Source of the DNA: Brevibacterium sp. p3-SID960
GTDB taxonomy: Bacteria; Actinomycetota; Actinomycetes; Actinomycetales; Brevibacteriaceae
Assembly (NCBI RefSeq): GCF_025144725.1
Contig: NZ_JALXKS010000016.1
Location: forward strand, 1 to 55,994
Direction: 5' to 3'
DNA length: 55,994 nt
The notes below the pieces were generated by a model. That model made no database searches. It worked only from the letters and a program-made list of their open reading frames with translations, and was not told the origin of the DNA. The position numbers and the translations under genes were made by a program. Positions within the stretch are counted from its first letter, which is position 1. Each line of letters starts with the position of its first letter. Of this stretch, positions 13,981-26,136 are shown in pieces.

Positions 13981-15990
13981 CTACTTGAATCGCCGGGTCG
14001 CCAGCGCAGGTGCCAGCACCACGGCTGCCAGGACGAACCCACCGAGCAGCACCCAGGCACCGAAGTAGGTGAACAGCTTGAGATCCGGAGCCAGCGGAGG
14101 TCCGAAGTCAGCTGACATCATGACGACTCCCCCGAGGATGAGTGCGGTGGCGATGATGACCTGGACCAGCTGATCGACCGTCGTGCGCACGAGGTTCTTG
14201 AGGAGGTCGATGTTGAGGCCGCTGGTGCCGATGTCGAGGGTGCCGTCCTCCAAGTGCTGGGCGATTCGGCTGATCTGGGCCGGCAGCGAGGCGAGCATCG
14301 GAGCGTTGGCGGTGACGTAGAGGTCAGCGTGGCCGAGGCTGTCCCGGAAGCTCACTGCCCCGCGCATGAGCGTGTCGCTGTGAGCGCGCACGAGGTCGAG
14401 CAGGTCGACCGTCGGGTCGAGCTTCTTGAGGCTGCCCTCCAGTGTGGAGATCGCCCGGAATGCATCGGCGACAGCAGTGGGCAGTTCGAAGCCGTTGTCG
14501 ACGACGAAGGACAGGAGCTCGGAGAACATCGCCGATGAGCTTCCGGAACCGCCGTCGAACTGCAGCATGATCTGGCCGATCTCGCGCTGCAGCAGGCGGA
14601 TGTCAACACCGACAGGTGCCCCGAACAGGTCGAGGATCGCGGTGGTGGCGGCCTGGGAGTTCTGCCGTTCGAAGGCCATGAGCAGCAGGGCGATGTCGCG
14701 GCGGTCGCGCATGTCGAGGCGGCCGACATTGCCGAAGTCGATGAGCCCGAGGCGCCCGGCCGGGTCGATGAGGATGTTGCCGGCATGCAGGTCGGCGTGG
14801 AAGACCCCTTTGTGCAGCACCTGGCGGGCGACGGTCATGAAGAGCTGGTCGGCTGCCTCGCGGCGGGCGATCATCGACAGCTTCTCCACCAGATCCCCTG
14901 CCTTCGACAGCGGGATCCCATTGACGCGTTCGAGGACGATGACGCGTTCGCTGCTGAGTTCGGGGTGCACGCGGGGGACGTCGACGAGCGGCTGCCCGTC
15001 GGGCCCGTGGGGCCAGCCGTTGCCGTGGTGCTGGGCGGCCTCGCGCAGCAGCTGGGTGTTGCGCACCTCGGTGCCGTAGTCGAGCTCTTCATTGAGCGAT
15101 TCGATGAAGCCGTGCGCGATCGAGCGCACGCCGATCTTCTTCGCCCACCCTGTCCGGTTGTGCGCCTGGTCGGCCAGCGCGCGGATGATGTCGGAATCGG
15201 CGCGGACTTGTTTGCGCAGGTGCGGACGCTGGACTTTGACGACGACTGGGGTCCCGTCCGGCAGCTTCGCGGCGTGGACCTGAGCTACCGAAGCGGCAGC
15301 CAGCGGAGTCTCGTCGAAGGTGGAGAACACCTCATCGACGGGTCTGCCGAAGGAGCGCTCGAGCACCGGACGGATCTGGTCAAAGTCGACCGGCGGCACA
15401 TCGGACTGCAGCTTGGAGAACTCCTCGACGAACTCGACGGGCACAACGTCGGAGCGGGTGGCGACGAACTGGCCGAGCTTGACGAAGGTGACCCCTGCCG
15501 CGGCGAACGCCTCAGCGGTGGTGCGTGCGATCTCGCGCATCGAGACCTTCAGGGTCGGGATCCGCGGGCGCAGGTAGCGGACGAGTCCGTAACGCAGCAG
15601 GATGCGCTGGATCTGGGAGACGCGGCTGACCCGCCGGTAGAGCACGGGCAGGCGCACGATCTGACGCATGACCGAGGAGAAGGTGCCGGTCGGCAGCACG
15701 AGTTCGATCGCCAGCAGCAGGAACATCTGGATGACGATGAGCCAGGCGAAGATGAGCAGGAAGACCATGACGGCCGGGAAGCTCATCTCGATCCACGGGA
15801 TCTGCCCGCCCTGGGAGATGCCGAGCAGCTCGTAGCCCTGCAGGGTGATAGGCCACAGCGACATGCCCATGACGAGCGAGACGATCGTGTTGCGCAGCGT
15901 CCCGGTGCCGACGGTGATCGTCCGGCGCACGAGCACGCCGACGATGACCGCATTGAGCAGACCGAGGAGGATCGAGTAGAGCACGTTCAT
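13981..15990 (-). CDS. ABC1/AarF/UbiB-family atypical kinase, membrane-anchored
   Basis: 669 residues. Three predicted helices at the N-terminus (about 1-25, 37-57, 70-98) precede the kinase-like domain. Family signatures include KLGQFVATRSDVVP (KxGQ motif, about 172), AAASVAQVHAAKL with VVVKVQRP (about 233-256, ATP lysine), FHADLHAGNI (about 397) and LIDFGNVGRL (about 415). Two more helices close the C-terminus. UbiB/Coq8 proteins are ATPases that support isoprenoid quinone synthesis; this lineage uses menaquinone, so the client is uncertain. Last gene of pheS-pheT-SDR-aarF. Confidence 0.87.
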   Translation of the reverse strand: MNVLYSILLGLLNAVIVGVLVRRTITVGTGTLRNTIVSLVMGMSLWPITLQGYELLGISQGGQIPWIEMSFPAVMVFLLIFAWLIVIQMFLLLAIELVLPTGTFSSVMRQIVRLPVLYRRVSRVSQIQRILLRYGLVRYLRPRIPTLKVSMREIARTTAEAFAAAGVTFVKLGQFVATRSDVVPVEFVEEFSKLQSDVPPVDFDQIRPVLERSFGRPVDEVFSTFDETPLAAASVAQVHAAKLPDGTPVVVKVQRPHLRKQVRADSDIIRALADQAHNRTGWAKKIGVRSIAHGFIESLNEELDYGTEVRNTQLLREAAQHHGNGWPHGPDGQPLVDVPRVHPELSSERVIVLERVNGIPLSKAGDLVEKLSMIARREAADQLFMTVARQVLHKGVFHADLHAGNILIDPAGRLGLIDFGNVGRLDMRDRRDIALLLMAFERQNSQAATTAILDLFGAPVGVDIRLLQREIGQIMLQFDGGSGSSSAMFSELLSFVVDNGFELPTAVADAFRAISTLEGSLKKLDPTVDLLDLVRAHSDTLMRGAVSFRDSLGHADLYVTANAPMLASLPAQISRIAQHLEDGTLDIGTSGLNIDLLKNLVRTTVDQLVQVIIATALILGGVVMMSADFGPPLAPDLKLFTYFGAWVLLGGFVLAAVVLAPALATRRFK

Positions 15991-16021
15991 GTTCGTCTGC
16001 CTTCCTCGCGTCTGCCCAGCC

Positions 16022-16858
16022 TCAGCTGATGTCCATCTCCGTGATCAGCTTACGGGCTTGTGAGCAGGCTGCGGGAATCTGCTGGCTGAGCGTTTCTGCA
16101 GTGTCGTGACCAGCCCGGATGTAGCGGCCGGTCCACCCGTCGAGCTCACCGGAGGCTGCCGCAAGAGCGAGCGCGGCGAGCTCAGCAGGCGAGGTCCAGT
16201 CCTCGTCCGTGCGCCAGTCGTGCATCGGCATCGAGGCGGTCATGTCCGAGCGGATGACGCCGGGGGCCAGTTCGAAGATCTTCAGCCCGCGCTCGTCGCC
16301 GAAGTGGACGACGGAGTCGGCGATCCGGAACAGCGCGGCCTTCGATGCTGAGTACGCGCCGTAGGCCGGGGTGCCCTGCGCGCCGGATCCGGAGTTGAGG
16401 TCGATGATGCGGCCCGGCTGCCCGGTCGCCTCGGCCGTGGCGATGAGGACCGGGGCGAAGGCGTTGATCATGAGCAGCGGGCCGATGACATTGGTGCCGA
16501 TCACCCCGACAAGGGAGGCCGGGTCGGCTTCCCACAGCGGGCCCTCGCTCGATTCGACCCGTCCGGCGTTGTTGATGAGCACCCCGAGACGCGCTCCGGT
16601 GGCCTGGACATGTGCCTCGATGTCACCGCGCAACGCGGCAACGGATCCCGGCTGGGAGACATCGACGCCGAATCCGGTGACCGTGCCCGAGGTCTCGGCG
16701 GCGATCTCAGCGGCAGCCGCCTGGGCGCGGTCGGCGTCGGTGGCGGTGATCGCCACCGGGTAGCCGGCTTCAGCGAACCCGGTCGCCAGGATCCGGCCGA
16801 TGCCGCGTGATCCCCCGGTGATGAGGGTCAGCGGGCGGGTGGTCTCAACATCAGTCAT
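16022..16858 (-). CDS. Short-chain dehydrogenase/reductase
   Basis: 278 residues. TGGSRGIGR at residue 14 is the SDR nucleotide-binding glycine motif, NNAG (about 96) follows, and the catalytic Ser and YSASK (Tyr/Lys) sit near 158-175. The cofactor and substrate cannot be read from the sequence. It starts one base after the pheT stop and ends 31 bp before aarF starts, so it is co-transcribed with the synthetase genes without an obvious functional tie. Confidence 0.85.
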   Translation of the reverse strand: MTDVETTRPLTLITGGSRGIGRILATGFAEAGYPVAITATDADRAQAAAAEIAAETSGTVTGFGVDVSQPGSVAALRGDIEAHVQATGARLGVLINNAGRVESSEGPLWEADPASLVGVIGTNVIGPLLMINAFAPVLIATAEATGQPGRIIDLNSGSGAQGTPAYGAYSASKAALFRIADSVVHFGDERGLKIFELAPGVIRSDMTASMPMHDWRTDEDWTSPAELAALALAAASGELDGWTGRYIRAGHDTAETLSQQIPAACSQARKLITEMDIS

Positions 16859-16859
16859 C

Positions 16860-19378
16860 TCAGCTCCTCACCTCGGCGCCGAAGCGCTCGGCGGCCACAG
16901 CGGTGGCGGCCTCGCGCAGCGCGGAGGCCTCGTCGGCGGTCATCGTGCGGTCCGGAGCGCGGAAGGTCAGCCGGAAGGCCAGCGACTTCTTGCCCTCGGG
17001 CACCTGGTCGCCTGCGTAGAGGTCGAAGATCTCGACGTTCTCCAGTTCGGATCCCGCTTCTTCGCGCAGAGCGTCGGCCACCGCCGAGGCGGGGGTCGAC
17101 TCGTCGACGAGGAGGGCGACGTCCTGCCGAGAGACCGGGTAGGTCGAGAGCACCCCGGCCCAGGCGCGGGTGTCGGACTGGGTCAGCAGCGCATCGAGGC
17201 TGACCTCGAAGGCGACCGTGCGGGCGGGCAGGTCGAGGGTCTCGCAGACCTTCGGGTGCAGCTCGCCGGCGTGGCCGAAGTGGGTGCCATCGGCGAAGTC
17301 GAAGCGTGCGCAGCGTCCCGGATGGTACGGGGCGATCTGGTCAGCCGTCACGGTGAGCTCGAGTCCGCACGAGGCGGCGATCCGGTGCACCGTGTCGATG
17401 ACATCGGCAGCATCGGCCTTCCGGCCGGCGCCGAGCACACCCGGTGCCTCGGCATAGCCAGCCATGATCCCGGCGAAGTGGTACGGCTGGGCCGGCACCG
17501 AGGCGAAGATCGCCTCAAGCTCGTCCTCGCTCGGGTGGTAACCCGGGGCATAAGACTCAACTGCTGAGAGCTCGGTCGTCTCCGGCTGGGTCACGAGCCC
17601 GGCTTCGAAGATCGCGAGGTCCTTGAAACCGCGGCCGAGGTTGCGGGCAGCGGCATCGACAAGGGTGGCGAGCAAGTGGGTGCGCATGAGCGGCTGGTCC
17701 TCGGCCATCGGGTTGGCCAGCCGGATGTTGGCACGGCGCGCATCGCCTTCCGGGATCCGCAGGGCGTCACTGCGGGCATCCGAGGTGAACGGGTAGGTCA
17801 GCACCTCGGAGTAGCCCAGTGCGGTCAGCAGGTTGGAGATCCGCCGGCGTGCCGCCTGGGCGGCGTTGAGGCCCTTGCCGCCGGGGGCCACCGGCAGCAC
17901 CGACGGGATCCGGTCGTAACCGCCGGCCCGGGCGATCTCCTCGACGAGGTCGACATCGTCGGTCAGGTCGGCCCGCCAGGTCGGGACGGTGACCTCCAGG
18001 ACCTCGGCCTCAGGGTCGGTGACCTGGCAGCCGACGGCGCCGAGCAACCGCACGATGTCCGCGCGGCTGTCCTCGGTGCCCAGCCGCCGGTTGGGCAGAT
18101 CGGCTGCAAGCCGGACGGTGCGGGCCTGCGGGGCGTCCCCGGCGATGGTGACGGCCGGTTCGAGGATGCCGCCGCCGAGTTCGACAAGCAGGTCTGCGCA
18201 GCGTTTGGCTGCGACCGGCCCGAGGGCGGGGTCGACGCCGCGTTCGAAGCGGCGGGCGGCCTCGCTCGGCAGCCGGTGCCGACGGGCGGTGCGAGCGATC
18301 GAGATCGGGTCGAAGTGGGCGGCCTCGATGAGGATATTGCGGGTCTCGGGGCCGACTTCGAGCTCGGCCCCGCCCATGACGCCGGCCAGGCCGATGATCC
18401 GGCTCTCGCCTGCCACGCCGCCCTCATCGGTGATGAGGAGATCCTCGGCATCGAGGGTACGGGTGACATCGTCGAGGGTGGTGAGCTTCTCCCCTGCCTT
18501 CGCGCGGCGGACGATGATCTTCTCACCGAGAGCGTCGCGGTCGTAGGCGTGCAGCGGCTGGCCGAGTTCGAGCATGACGTAGTTGGTGACGTCGACACTC
18601 AGGCTGATCGGGCGCATGCCGGCTTCGGTGAGCCGGCGCTGCATCCAGTACGGGGTCTGGGCGCTCGGGTCGATACCGGTGACCTGCAGGGCGGTGAACC
18701 GGTCGCAGCCGGGCACGCCGTGGATCGGTGCGTCATCAGCCAGTTCGACCGGGTATCCGTCATCGGTGGGCTCCGGTGCCGGCTGGTCGGCTGGATCGTT
18801 GAAGTCCTGGCCTTTGAGCATCGCGAATTCGCGGGCGATGCCGCGCATCGACAGTTGGTAGCCGCGGTCGGGGGTGACGTTGACGTCGAGGGTGACTCGG
18901 TCGAGGCCGAGCAGTTCCAGTGCGTCGTCACCGGGTTCGCCGGTCAGCCCGAGCCGGGTGAGGACGATGATGCCCTCGTGGTCCTCGCCGAGGCCGAGCT
19001 CCTTCGATGAGCAGATCATGCCGTCGGAGATGTGTCCGTAGGTCTTGCGGGCGCTGATGGCGAAACCGCCGGGCAGCACCGCGCCGGGCAGGGCTGCGGC
19101 GATGAGGTCGCCGGCTTCGAAGTTGTGGGCACCGCAGATGATGCCGCGCGGTTCGTCCTCGCCGACGTCGACCTGGCACCAGTTGACGGTCTTGCCGTTG
19201 GAGTGGGTCTCCTTCTCCAGTTCGAGCACCCGGCCGACGACGAGCGGGCCGGTGACCTCGGGGGCGATGAAGTCCTCTTCCTCCAGGCCGATACCGGCCA
19301 GTTCGGCCGCGAGCACCCGCGGGTTGTCGACGACGGAGAAGTCGACGTAGTCGGCTAGCCATTCGAGTGGGACGAGCA

Positions 19379-19379
<1 letters not shown>
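16860..19379 (-). CDS. pheT: Phenylalanyl-tRNA synthetase beta subunit
   Basis: 839 residues. It pairs with PheS in the (alpha-beta)2 enzyme. The N-terminal tRNA-binding OB domain (about 40-160), B3/B4 editing domain with RRFERGVDP nearby, B5 domain, catalytic-like core and C-terminal FDX-ACB domain (YPVSRQDVALLVDES onward) are all present. Translation starts at MLVPLEWLADYVDF; ATG 19379 shares ATGA with the pheS stop. The open frame runs 63 codons further upstream but overlaps pheS, so I reject the extension. Confidence 0.96.
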
Positions 19380-21425
<2,046 letters not shown>

Positions 21426-21496
21426 GGCGGTCTGCGCCGGTTCTCACCTGGTGACAGGCGCATGACGGCTGCCGTCTGCGGTCTTAGAGTGAGCCC

Positions 21497-22936
21497 ATGT
21501 CGTCATCGCTGCCGAATCATCGCGCCCTCATGACGGGGCTGACGATGGGAACGTGGCTCAATCCGATGAACTCGACGATGATCACCGTCGCGCTTATCGC
21601 GATCGCCCGGGACTTCGGGGTCGGGTTCGCTCAGGTCAGCTGGGTGGTGACGGTCTTCTACCTCGTCTCCTGCACCGCCCAGCCGGTGCTCGGCCGGTGT
21701 GCCGACAGGTTCGGGCCCAAGAAGATCTTCGTTGCCGGGATGATCATCGTGCTCATCGCCACTGTGTGGTCGATGCTCGCGAGCGGGATCGTCTCCCTGT
21801 CGATCGCCCGCGGTCTGCTGGCCGTCGGCACTGCGTGCGCCTACCCCTCGGCAGTGACGCTGCTCGGTGCCTGGATCCCACCGGGTCCGGAGTCCGTGCG
21901 GGCACTCGGCCGGATCCAGGTTGTCAACATCCTCGGCATGGCGCTCGGCCCGGTCGCCGGTGGTCTGCTGCTGGCGGCCTTCGGGTGGCATGCCCAGTTC
22001 TGGCTCAATGTGCCCCCGGCGCTGCTGGCCCTCATCCTCGTCGCCCGCGCAGCCCCGGCTGATGTGCTCACCGCCGGGCAGCTCGATGACAGCCGGCCCG
22101 GCACCGCCCCGCCTGCCGGTCAGAAGGCGGCGACCGCCTCGGGAGCAGATCGCAAGCGAGCGGACCTGGCGCTGTTCATCGACGTGCCCGGCATCATCGG
22201 GCTCACGGTGGCGATGAGTGCGCTCATCCTGGCACTGCTCGATTCGCTGCCTGGGCTCAGGCTGCTGCTCATCGCGGTCTCGGTCGTCACCGGGGCGGCA
22301 TTCGCGTGGTGGGAGCTGCGGGCCCCGCATCCGGTGCTCGACCTGCGCGAGCTCAAGGCGAACACCTCGCTGCTGCTCGTGCTCGCGCAGTTCGCGACGT
22401 TCAACGTCATCTTCTATCTGTGGCTGTTCGGGTTCCCGCAGTTCTACGAGATCGCCCGCGGCTACCCGGTCGCTCAGGTCGGGATGCTCATGGCGGTGCT
22501 GGCGATCGTGTCCGCGCTCTCGGTCATGCCGGCCACCCGGCTCATCACCCGGCTGGGACTGCGACCGTTCGTGTTCGGCGGCTGCGCGCTGATGTTCTCG
22601 GCACTGGCGCTCATGTGGCTGGTGGGCACCGATGGGCACCCGATGTTCGATGTGCTTATCCTCGCTGCGGCCGGGATGCCCTATGGGCTCATTCCGCTCG
22701 GCCTCAATCAGGGCATGTTCGCTTCAGCGCGGCGCGGCTCGGCCGGAGTGGCTGCCGGGCTGTTCCAGCTCACCCGCTACCTCGGTGCGGTCATCGCGAT
22801 GGTCATCATGGCGCTCATCGTCGGTGAGCAGTTCGAGCCGGCCCGCTGGCAGCCGCTCATCGCCGCGATGGCCGTCACCGGGGTCATCGCGCTCGGTCTT
22901 GTCGCGCTGTGGCGGCCACCGAACCTGCGCCGGTAG
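21497..22936 (+). CDS. MFS drug/metabolite exporter (DHA2-like)
   Basis: 479 residues with many membrane helices. The loop 2-3 motif is GRCADRFGPKKIF, and helix 4-5 carries RGLLAVGTACAYPSAVTLL with the arginine seen in proton antiporters. A polar loop (about 190-225) sits between halves; 14 helices are plausible. Substrate cannot be read. The ATG follows TAGAGT (21485-21490) by 6 nt without a Shine-Dalgarno, so it is probably leaderless. Both neighbours are pseudogenes. Confidence 0.85.
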   Translation: MSSSLPNHRALMTGLTMGTWLNPMNSTMITVALIAIARDFGVGFAQVSWVVTVFYLVSCTAQPVLGRCADRFGPKKIFVAGMIIVLIATVWSMLASGIVSLSIARGLLAVGTACAYPSAVTLLGAWIPPGPESVRALGRIQVVNILGMALGPVAGGLLLAAFGWHAQFWLNVPPALLALILVARAAPADVLTAGQLDDSRPGTAPPAGQKAATASGADRKRADLALFIDVPGIIGLTVAMSALILALLDSLPGLRLLLIAVSVVTGAAFAWWELRAPHPVLDLRELKANTSLLLVLAQFATFNVIFYLWLFGFPQFYEIARGYPVAQVGMLMAVLAIVSALSVMPATRLITRLGLRPFVFGGCALMFSALALMWLVGTDGHPMFDVLILAAAGMPYGLIPLGLNQGMFASARRGSAGVAAGLFQLTRYLGAVIAMVIMALIVGEQFEPARWQPLIAAMAVTGVIALGLVALWRPPNLRR

Positions 22937-22944
22937 GCGGTCAC

Positions 22945-23790
22945 CCGGGCGGTGCGGGGAGCGGTCGCCGGAAATGCCCCGGATTCGACGTCGGAGGCGT
23001 AGGCGCGGGCGGCCTCGAGCAGAGCGGAGCGCAGGTCGGCGCACTGTCTCACGAGGCGCGGCATCTGCCCGCCGCGCAGTCCGGCCATGTCCTGCCACAC
23101 GAGCACCTGCGTATCGCAGTCGGCTCCGGCGCCGATCCCGATCGTGGGGATCGACAACGCCTCGGTGATCGCGGCAGCGGCCTCGCCGGCGACCATTTCG
23201 AGGACGACGGCGAAGGCGTCGGCGGCCCCGATCGCATGTGCGGTGTCAGGGAGTTCCTGGGCGGCATCGCCGCGGCCCTGCACGCGGTAGCCGCCGAGCT
23301 GATGCTCAGCCTGCGGGGTGAAGCCGATGTGGGCCATAACGGGGATGCCGTCGGCAGCGAGCTTCTCGATCTGGGGCGCCATCTCAGTGCTGCCTTCGAG
23401 CTTGACGGCATGCGCACCGGCTTTCGTTCATGAAGCGGGCAGACGTGGCTTAGCACTGCTCGGGTGATTCCTGGTAGGAGCCGAAACGCAGGTCGGCGAC
23501 GAGCGCGCGCAGCGCGCTGCCGGCCACGGCCCGCACGAGGGGGATGAGCTCATCGACGGTGACCGGCAGCGTGGTCTCGTAGCCGTAGACGCTGTTGGCC
23601 GCCGAGGTCGCAGCCGGCGAGCAGGACGGGGATGCCGGCTTCATCGAAGATCCCGGCGCTCAGCTGATCATAGGAGGCCAGCATCGCCCACTTGGAGCCC
23701 TGCTGCTTGTACTCCTGCAGGTGGCGGATGCGCACGCTTCCGGCCGGCTGGGGGCTGGATGGGGTCTGCGACTGAGCGGAGCCGTCACGT
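22945..23790 (-). pseudogene. panB: Ketopantoate hydroxymethyltransferase, multiply frameshifted
   Basis: PanB (first pantothenate step: alpha-ketoisovalerate to ketopantoate) is recognisable along its length, but in several minus frames. [20 protein letters not shown] (about 23685-23630) is the N-terminus; [20 protein letters not shown] (about 23600-23545) is in the next frame; APQIEKLAADGIPVMAHIGF (23379 on), RVQGRGDAA, VVLEMV and PTIGIGAG-x-CD-x-QVLVWQDM (to about 23080) are in a third. Breaks fall near 23610 and at least twice in 23400-23460, where a stop also follows SPEQC. The 3' end runs into the MFS gene. At least three lesions make a sequencing artefact unlikely. Confidence 0.85.
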
Positions 23791-24396
23791 GTGCGGACGC
23801 ACGCCCGCACCGGCAGGCGGCTTCCTCCATCTGAGCTCGTAGCGCCACAGCGGCAGCCGGCGGAACTCTGCACCCGGCAGCAGCCGGGCTGCTGTGTGGC
23901 GCACCTGGGCGTATGAGTGCAGCGGCGGCCAACAGGTGGGTGCACGGTCCGTCTGCCAGCCGTGGCGGATCACCTGGAAGCGGTGCACGACGGCACCGGC
24001 GGCGTGGACGAGGTGATCGCTCGGCCGGGTCGGCCGGGCCAGGCCGATGACGATGAGCGTCCCGCCGTCAGCGGTGAGACGGGCGAGCCGTCTGAGCGCA
24101 GCGGTGAGGTCGGGCAGATGGTGCAGGACGGCCACGCTGATGACGGCGTCGAAAGCGGTGCCGAAGTCGTAGGTGAGCACATCACCGGTGATCCATGTCA
24201 ATCCCGGCACGCGCGGGGTCTCAGCGAGGTCGGCGGCACAGTCGATGGCGGTGACGTCATATCCGGCGACGGCCAGTGTCCGTGCGAGCTGTCCGGTTCC
24301 CGCGCCGGCGTCGAGCACCGTCTGCGCCTCTGACGGCAGGGAGGCGAGGATCCGCCGGTGGTAGTGGACGTTGTGGTTCCAGCTGCCTGCTCCCAT
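23785..24396 (-). CDS. Class I SAM-dependent methyltransferase
   Basis: 203 residues. Motif I is VLDAGAGTGQLARTLA (about 28); ITGDVLTYDFGTAFDAVISVAVLHHL (motifs II-IV) follows. This is the UbiE/YcgJ-like Methyltransf_11 pattern. NHNVHYHRRIL at the start and WRYELRW at the end recur in actinobacterial homologues of unknown substrate. ATG 24396 is 6 bp past the trmH-like stop, so the two are co-transcribed. The 3' end slightly overlaps the panB remnant. Confidence 0.78.
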   Translation of the reverse strand: MGAGSWNHNVHYHRRILASLPSEAQTVLDAGAGTGQLARTLAVAGYDVTAIDCAADLAETPRVPGLTWITGDVLTYDFGTAFDAVISVAVLHHLPDLTAALRRLARLTADGGTLIVIGLARPTRPSDHLVHAAGAVVHRFQVIRHGWQTDRAPTCWPPLHSYAQVRHTAARLLPGAEFRRLPLWRYELRWRKPPAGAGVRPHT

Positions 24397-24402
24397 GCCG
24401 GC

Positions 24403-25278
24403 TCACATCAGCTGGCTGCGAGCGGATTCGTAGATGCAGATGCTTGCGGCTGTGGCGAGGTTGAGGCTCTCAGCCCGGCCGTAGAGCGGAATCGCGACTG
24501 CGGCATCGCACAGCGCGCGGTCGGATTCGGGCAGGCCGTGGGCTTCGCTGCCGAACACCCACAGGGTCGGGCGGCTGAGGTCGAGGCCGGTGTCCCACGG
24601 CACGTGGAGGTCATGGGCCGGCGGATGGGCATCGGCGGCGAGCACCTGCTGACCGCGGGCGCGGGCGAGCTCGGTGACCTCGGACAGGCCGACGCCGGTG
24701 ACGATCGGCAGGTGGAAGATCGATCCGGCCGTCGACCGGACGACCTTCGGGTTGAAGGCATCGACGCTGTTGGAGGTGATGATGATCCCGTCAGCGCCGG
24801 CGGCATCGGCGACCCGGATGACGGTGCCGGCATTGCCGGGGTCACGGACCTGAGAGAGGACAACGAGCAGCTTCGACTCCCCGGTCACCACCGATGACAG
24901 CTCTGCGGTGCGCTGTTCGCATACGAGCACCACCCCCTGGCTGGCGACGGTGTCGGAGATGACCGGCGGCAGGTCATCGGCGATCTGGCGCAGCCGCACC
25001 CTCCGCTGGCCAGCCAGTTCGATGAGATCCGGGTTGCGGTCAGCGGACTCGGCGGTCATGAAAGCGTCGACGACCGGCGCATCCCCGGCCAGCGCCTCGC
25101 GGACGGCCTGGGGTCCTTCGACGAGGAAGCGGCCGGTCTTATTCCGCCACTGGCGTTTGAGGAGCTTGCCAGCCTCTTTGATCCGCTTGGACTGCGCGGA
25201 GGTGAGCACGGGGCCGGTGAGGCCGGGATGGACAGGCAGATCGGCAGGCTGCGAGGAGCCGGGGTGCGTGGGAGCCAT
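24403..25278 (-). CDS. TrmH/SpoU-family RNA 2'-O-methyltransferase
   Basis: 291 residues. The N-terminal substrate-binding domain (GRFLVEGPQAVREAL near 47) and the SPOUT knot follow. Knot motifs are QVRDPGNAGTVIRVADAAGADG (about 142), WVFGSEAHGL (about 247) and IPLYGRAESLNLATAASICIYE (about 266). Members methylate ribose in tRNA or 23S rRNA; the exact site is unknown. TAGGGT (25290-25285) lies 6 nt before ATG 25278 with no Shine-Dalgarno, so it probably has its own leaderless promoter after the rplT terminator. Confidence 0.88.
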   Translation of the reverse strand: MAPTHPGSSQPADLPVHPGLTGPVLTSAQSKRIKEAGKLLKRQWRNKTGRFLVEGPQAVREALAGDAPVVDAFMTAESADRNPDLIELAGQRRVRLRQIADDLPPVISDTVASQGVVLVCEQRTAELSSVVTGESKLLVVLSQVRDPGNAGTVIRVADAAGADGIIITSNSVDAFNPKVVRSTAGSIFHLPIVTGVGLSEVTELARARGQQVLAADAHPPAHDLHVPWDTGLDLSRPTLWVFGSEAHGLPESDRALCDAAVAIPLYGRAESLNLATAASICIYESARSQLM

Positions 25279-25301
25279 GCTTCCACCCTACCTGCAGACA
25301 G

Positions 25302-25334
25302 CACTCAGCCCCGGGGGATTCCCGGGGCTGAGTG
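25302..25334 (-). terminator. Terminator hairpin after rplT
   Basis: CACTCAGCCCCGGG (25302-25315) and CCCGGGGCTGAGTG (25321-25334) form a perfect 14-bp stem with a 5-nt loop, 52 bp after the rplT stop. No T-run follows, as is common in high-GC actinobacteria. Confidence 0.75.
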
Positions 25335-25386
25335 GGCGCGGTCTGTCACCGCTGCGGCCGTCGCCCGGCCGCTGAGTTCAGCTGCG

Positions 25387-25776
25387 TCAGGCTGCCGAGG
25401 TCTTGGCGGCGTTGACGTCGGAGGGCAGGGCCTCCGTGGCGACCTTGACGAGCGAGGCGAAGGTCGCTGCGTCGTTGACCGCGAGCTCGGCGAGCATGCG
25501 GCGGTCGACCTCGACTCCAGCAGCCTTGAGGCCCTGGATGAAGCGGTTGTAGGTCATGCCGTTGGCGCGGGCACCAGCGTTGATGCGCTGGATCCAGAGG
25601 CGACGGAAGTCGCCCTTGCGGGCCCGGCGGTCACGGTAGCTGTAGACCAGCGAGTGGATGACCTGTTCTTTGGCCTTGCGGTACAGGCGCGAGCGCTGAC
25701 CGCGGTAGCCGGATGCACGGTCGAGAATGACCTTGCGCTTCTTCTTGGCGTTGATCGCCCTTTTCACACGTGCCAC
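25387..25776 (-). CDS. rplT: 50S ribosomal protein L20
   Basis: 129 residues. [26 protein letters not shown] is the strongly conserved start, and RRDFRRLWI-type text ([14 protein letters not shown]) and [24 protein letters not shown] follow. L20 binds 23S rRNA early in assembly and in some bacteria represses this operon. Third gene of infC-rpmI-rplT; the 62-bp gap to rpmI holds a small 6-bp hairpin (25801-25816). Confidence 0.97.
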   Translation of the reverse strand: MARVKRAINAKKKRKVILDRASGYRGQRSRLYRKAKEQVIHSLVYSYRDRRARKGDFRRLWIQRINAGARANGMTYNRFIQGLKAAGVEVDRRMLAELAVNDAATFASLVKVATEALPSDVNAAKTSAA

Positions 25777-25838
25777 GTGTACTCCTTATGAAATCGGTGC
25801 GCGCACAGCGGTGCGCCCGAGCAGCGAGCCCGGTGTCG

Positions 25839-26036
25839 TCAGGCCTTGCCCAGAAGCTTGCGAGCCTTGGCTGCATCGCCGCCGGTCATGACCTGGTCGA
25901 CGGACAGGCGGCGCTTGCGCCGCGAGGACTTGTGCTCGGCCAGGTGGCGATTGTTCACGCGCTCGCGCATGACCTTGCCGCTGCCGGTGATGCGCATGCG
26001 CTTCTTGGCACCGCTGTGGGTCTTCTGCTTCGGCAT
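25839..26036 (-). CDS. rpmI: 50S ribosomal protein L35
   Basis: 65 residues, standard. MPKQKTHSGAKKRMRITGSG is the family start, and basic residues dominate. AGGAG precedes ATG 26036. Between infC and rplT, as in nearly all bacteria. Confidence 0.97.
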   Translation of the reverse strand: MPKQKTHSGAKKRMRITGSGKVMRERVNNRHLAEHKSSRRKRRLSVDQVMTGGDAAKARKLLGKA

Positions 26037-26136
26037 AGTGCCGTCTCCTTTATCGTTCTCCAGCGCAGCCGGGCCCGAGGTGGGGGCTGGCGCTGCACGG
26101 TGTGCTTCCCGGCCGTGGGGCTGAGAGGCACCAAAC

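Noticed and set aside
14785..16029. 414-codon plus-strand frame opposite aarF
   Set aside because: Acidic/His-rich antisense text; the kinase motifs on the other strand are clear.
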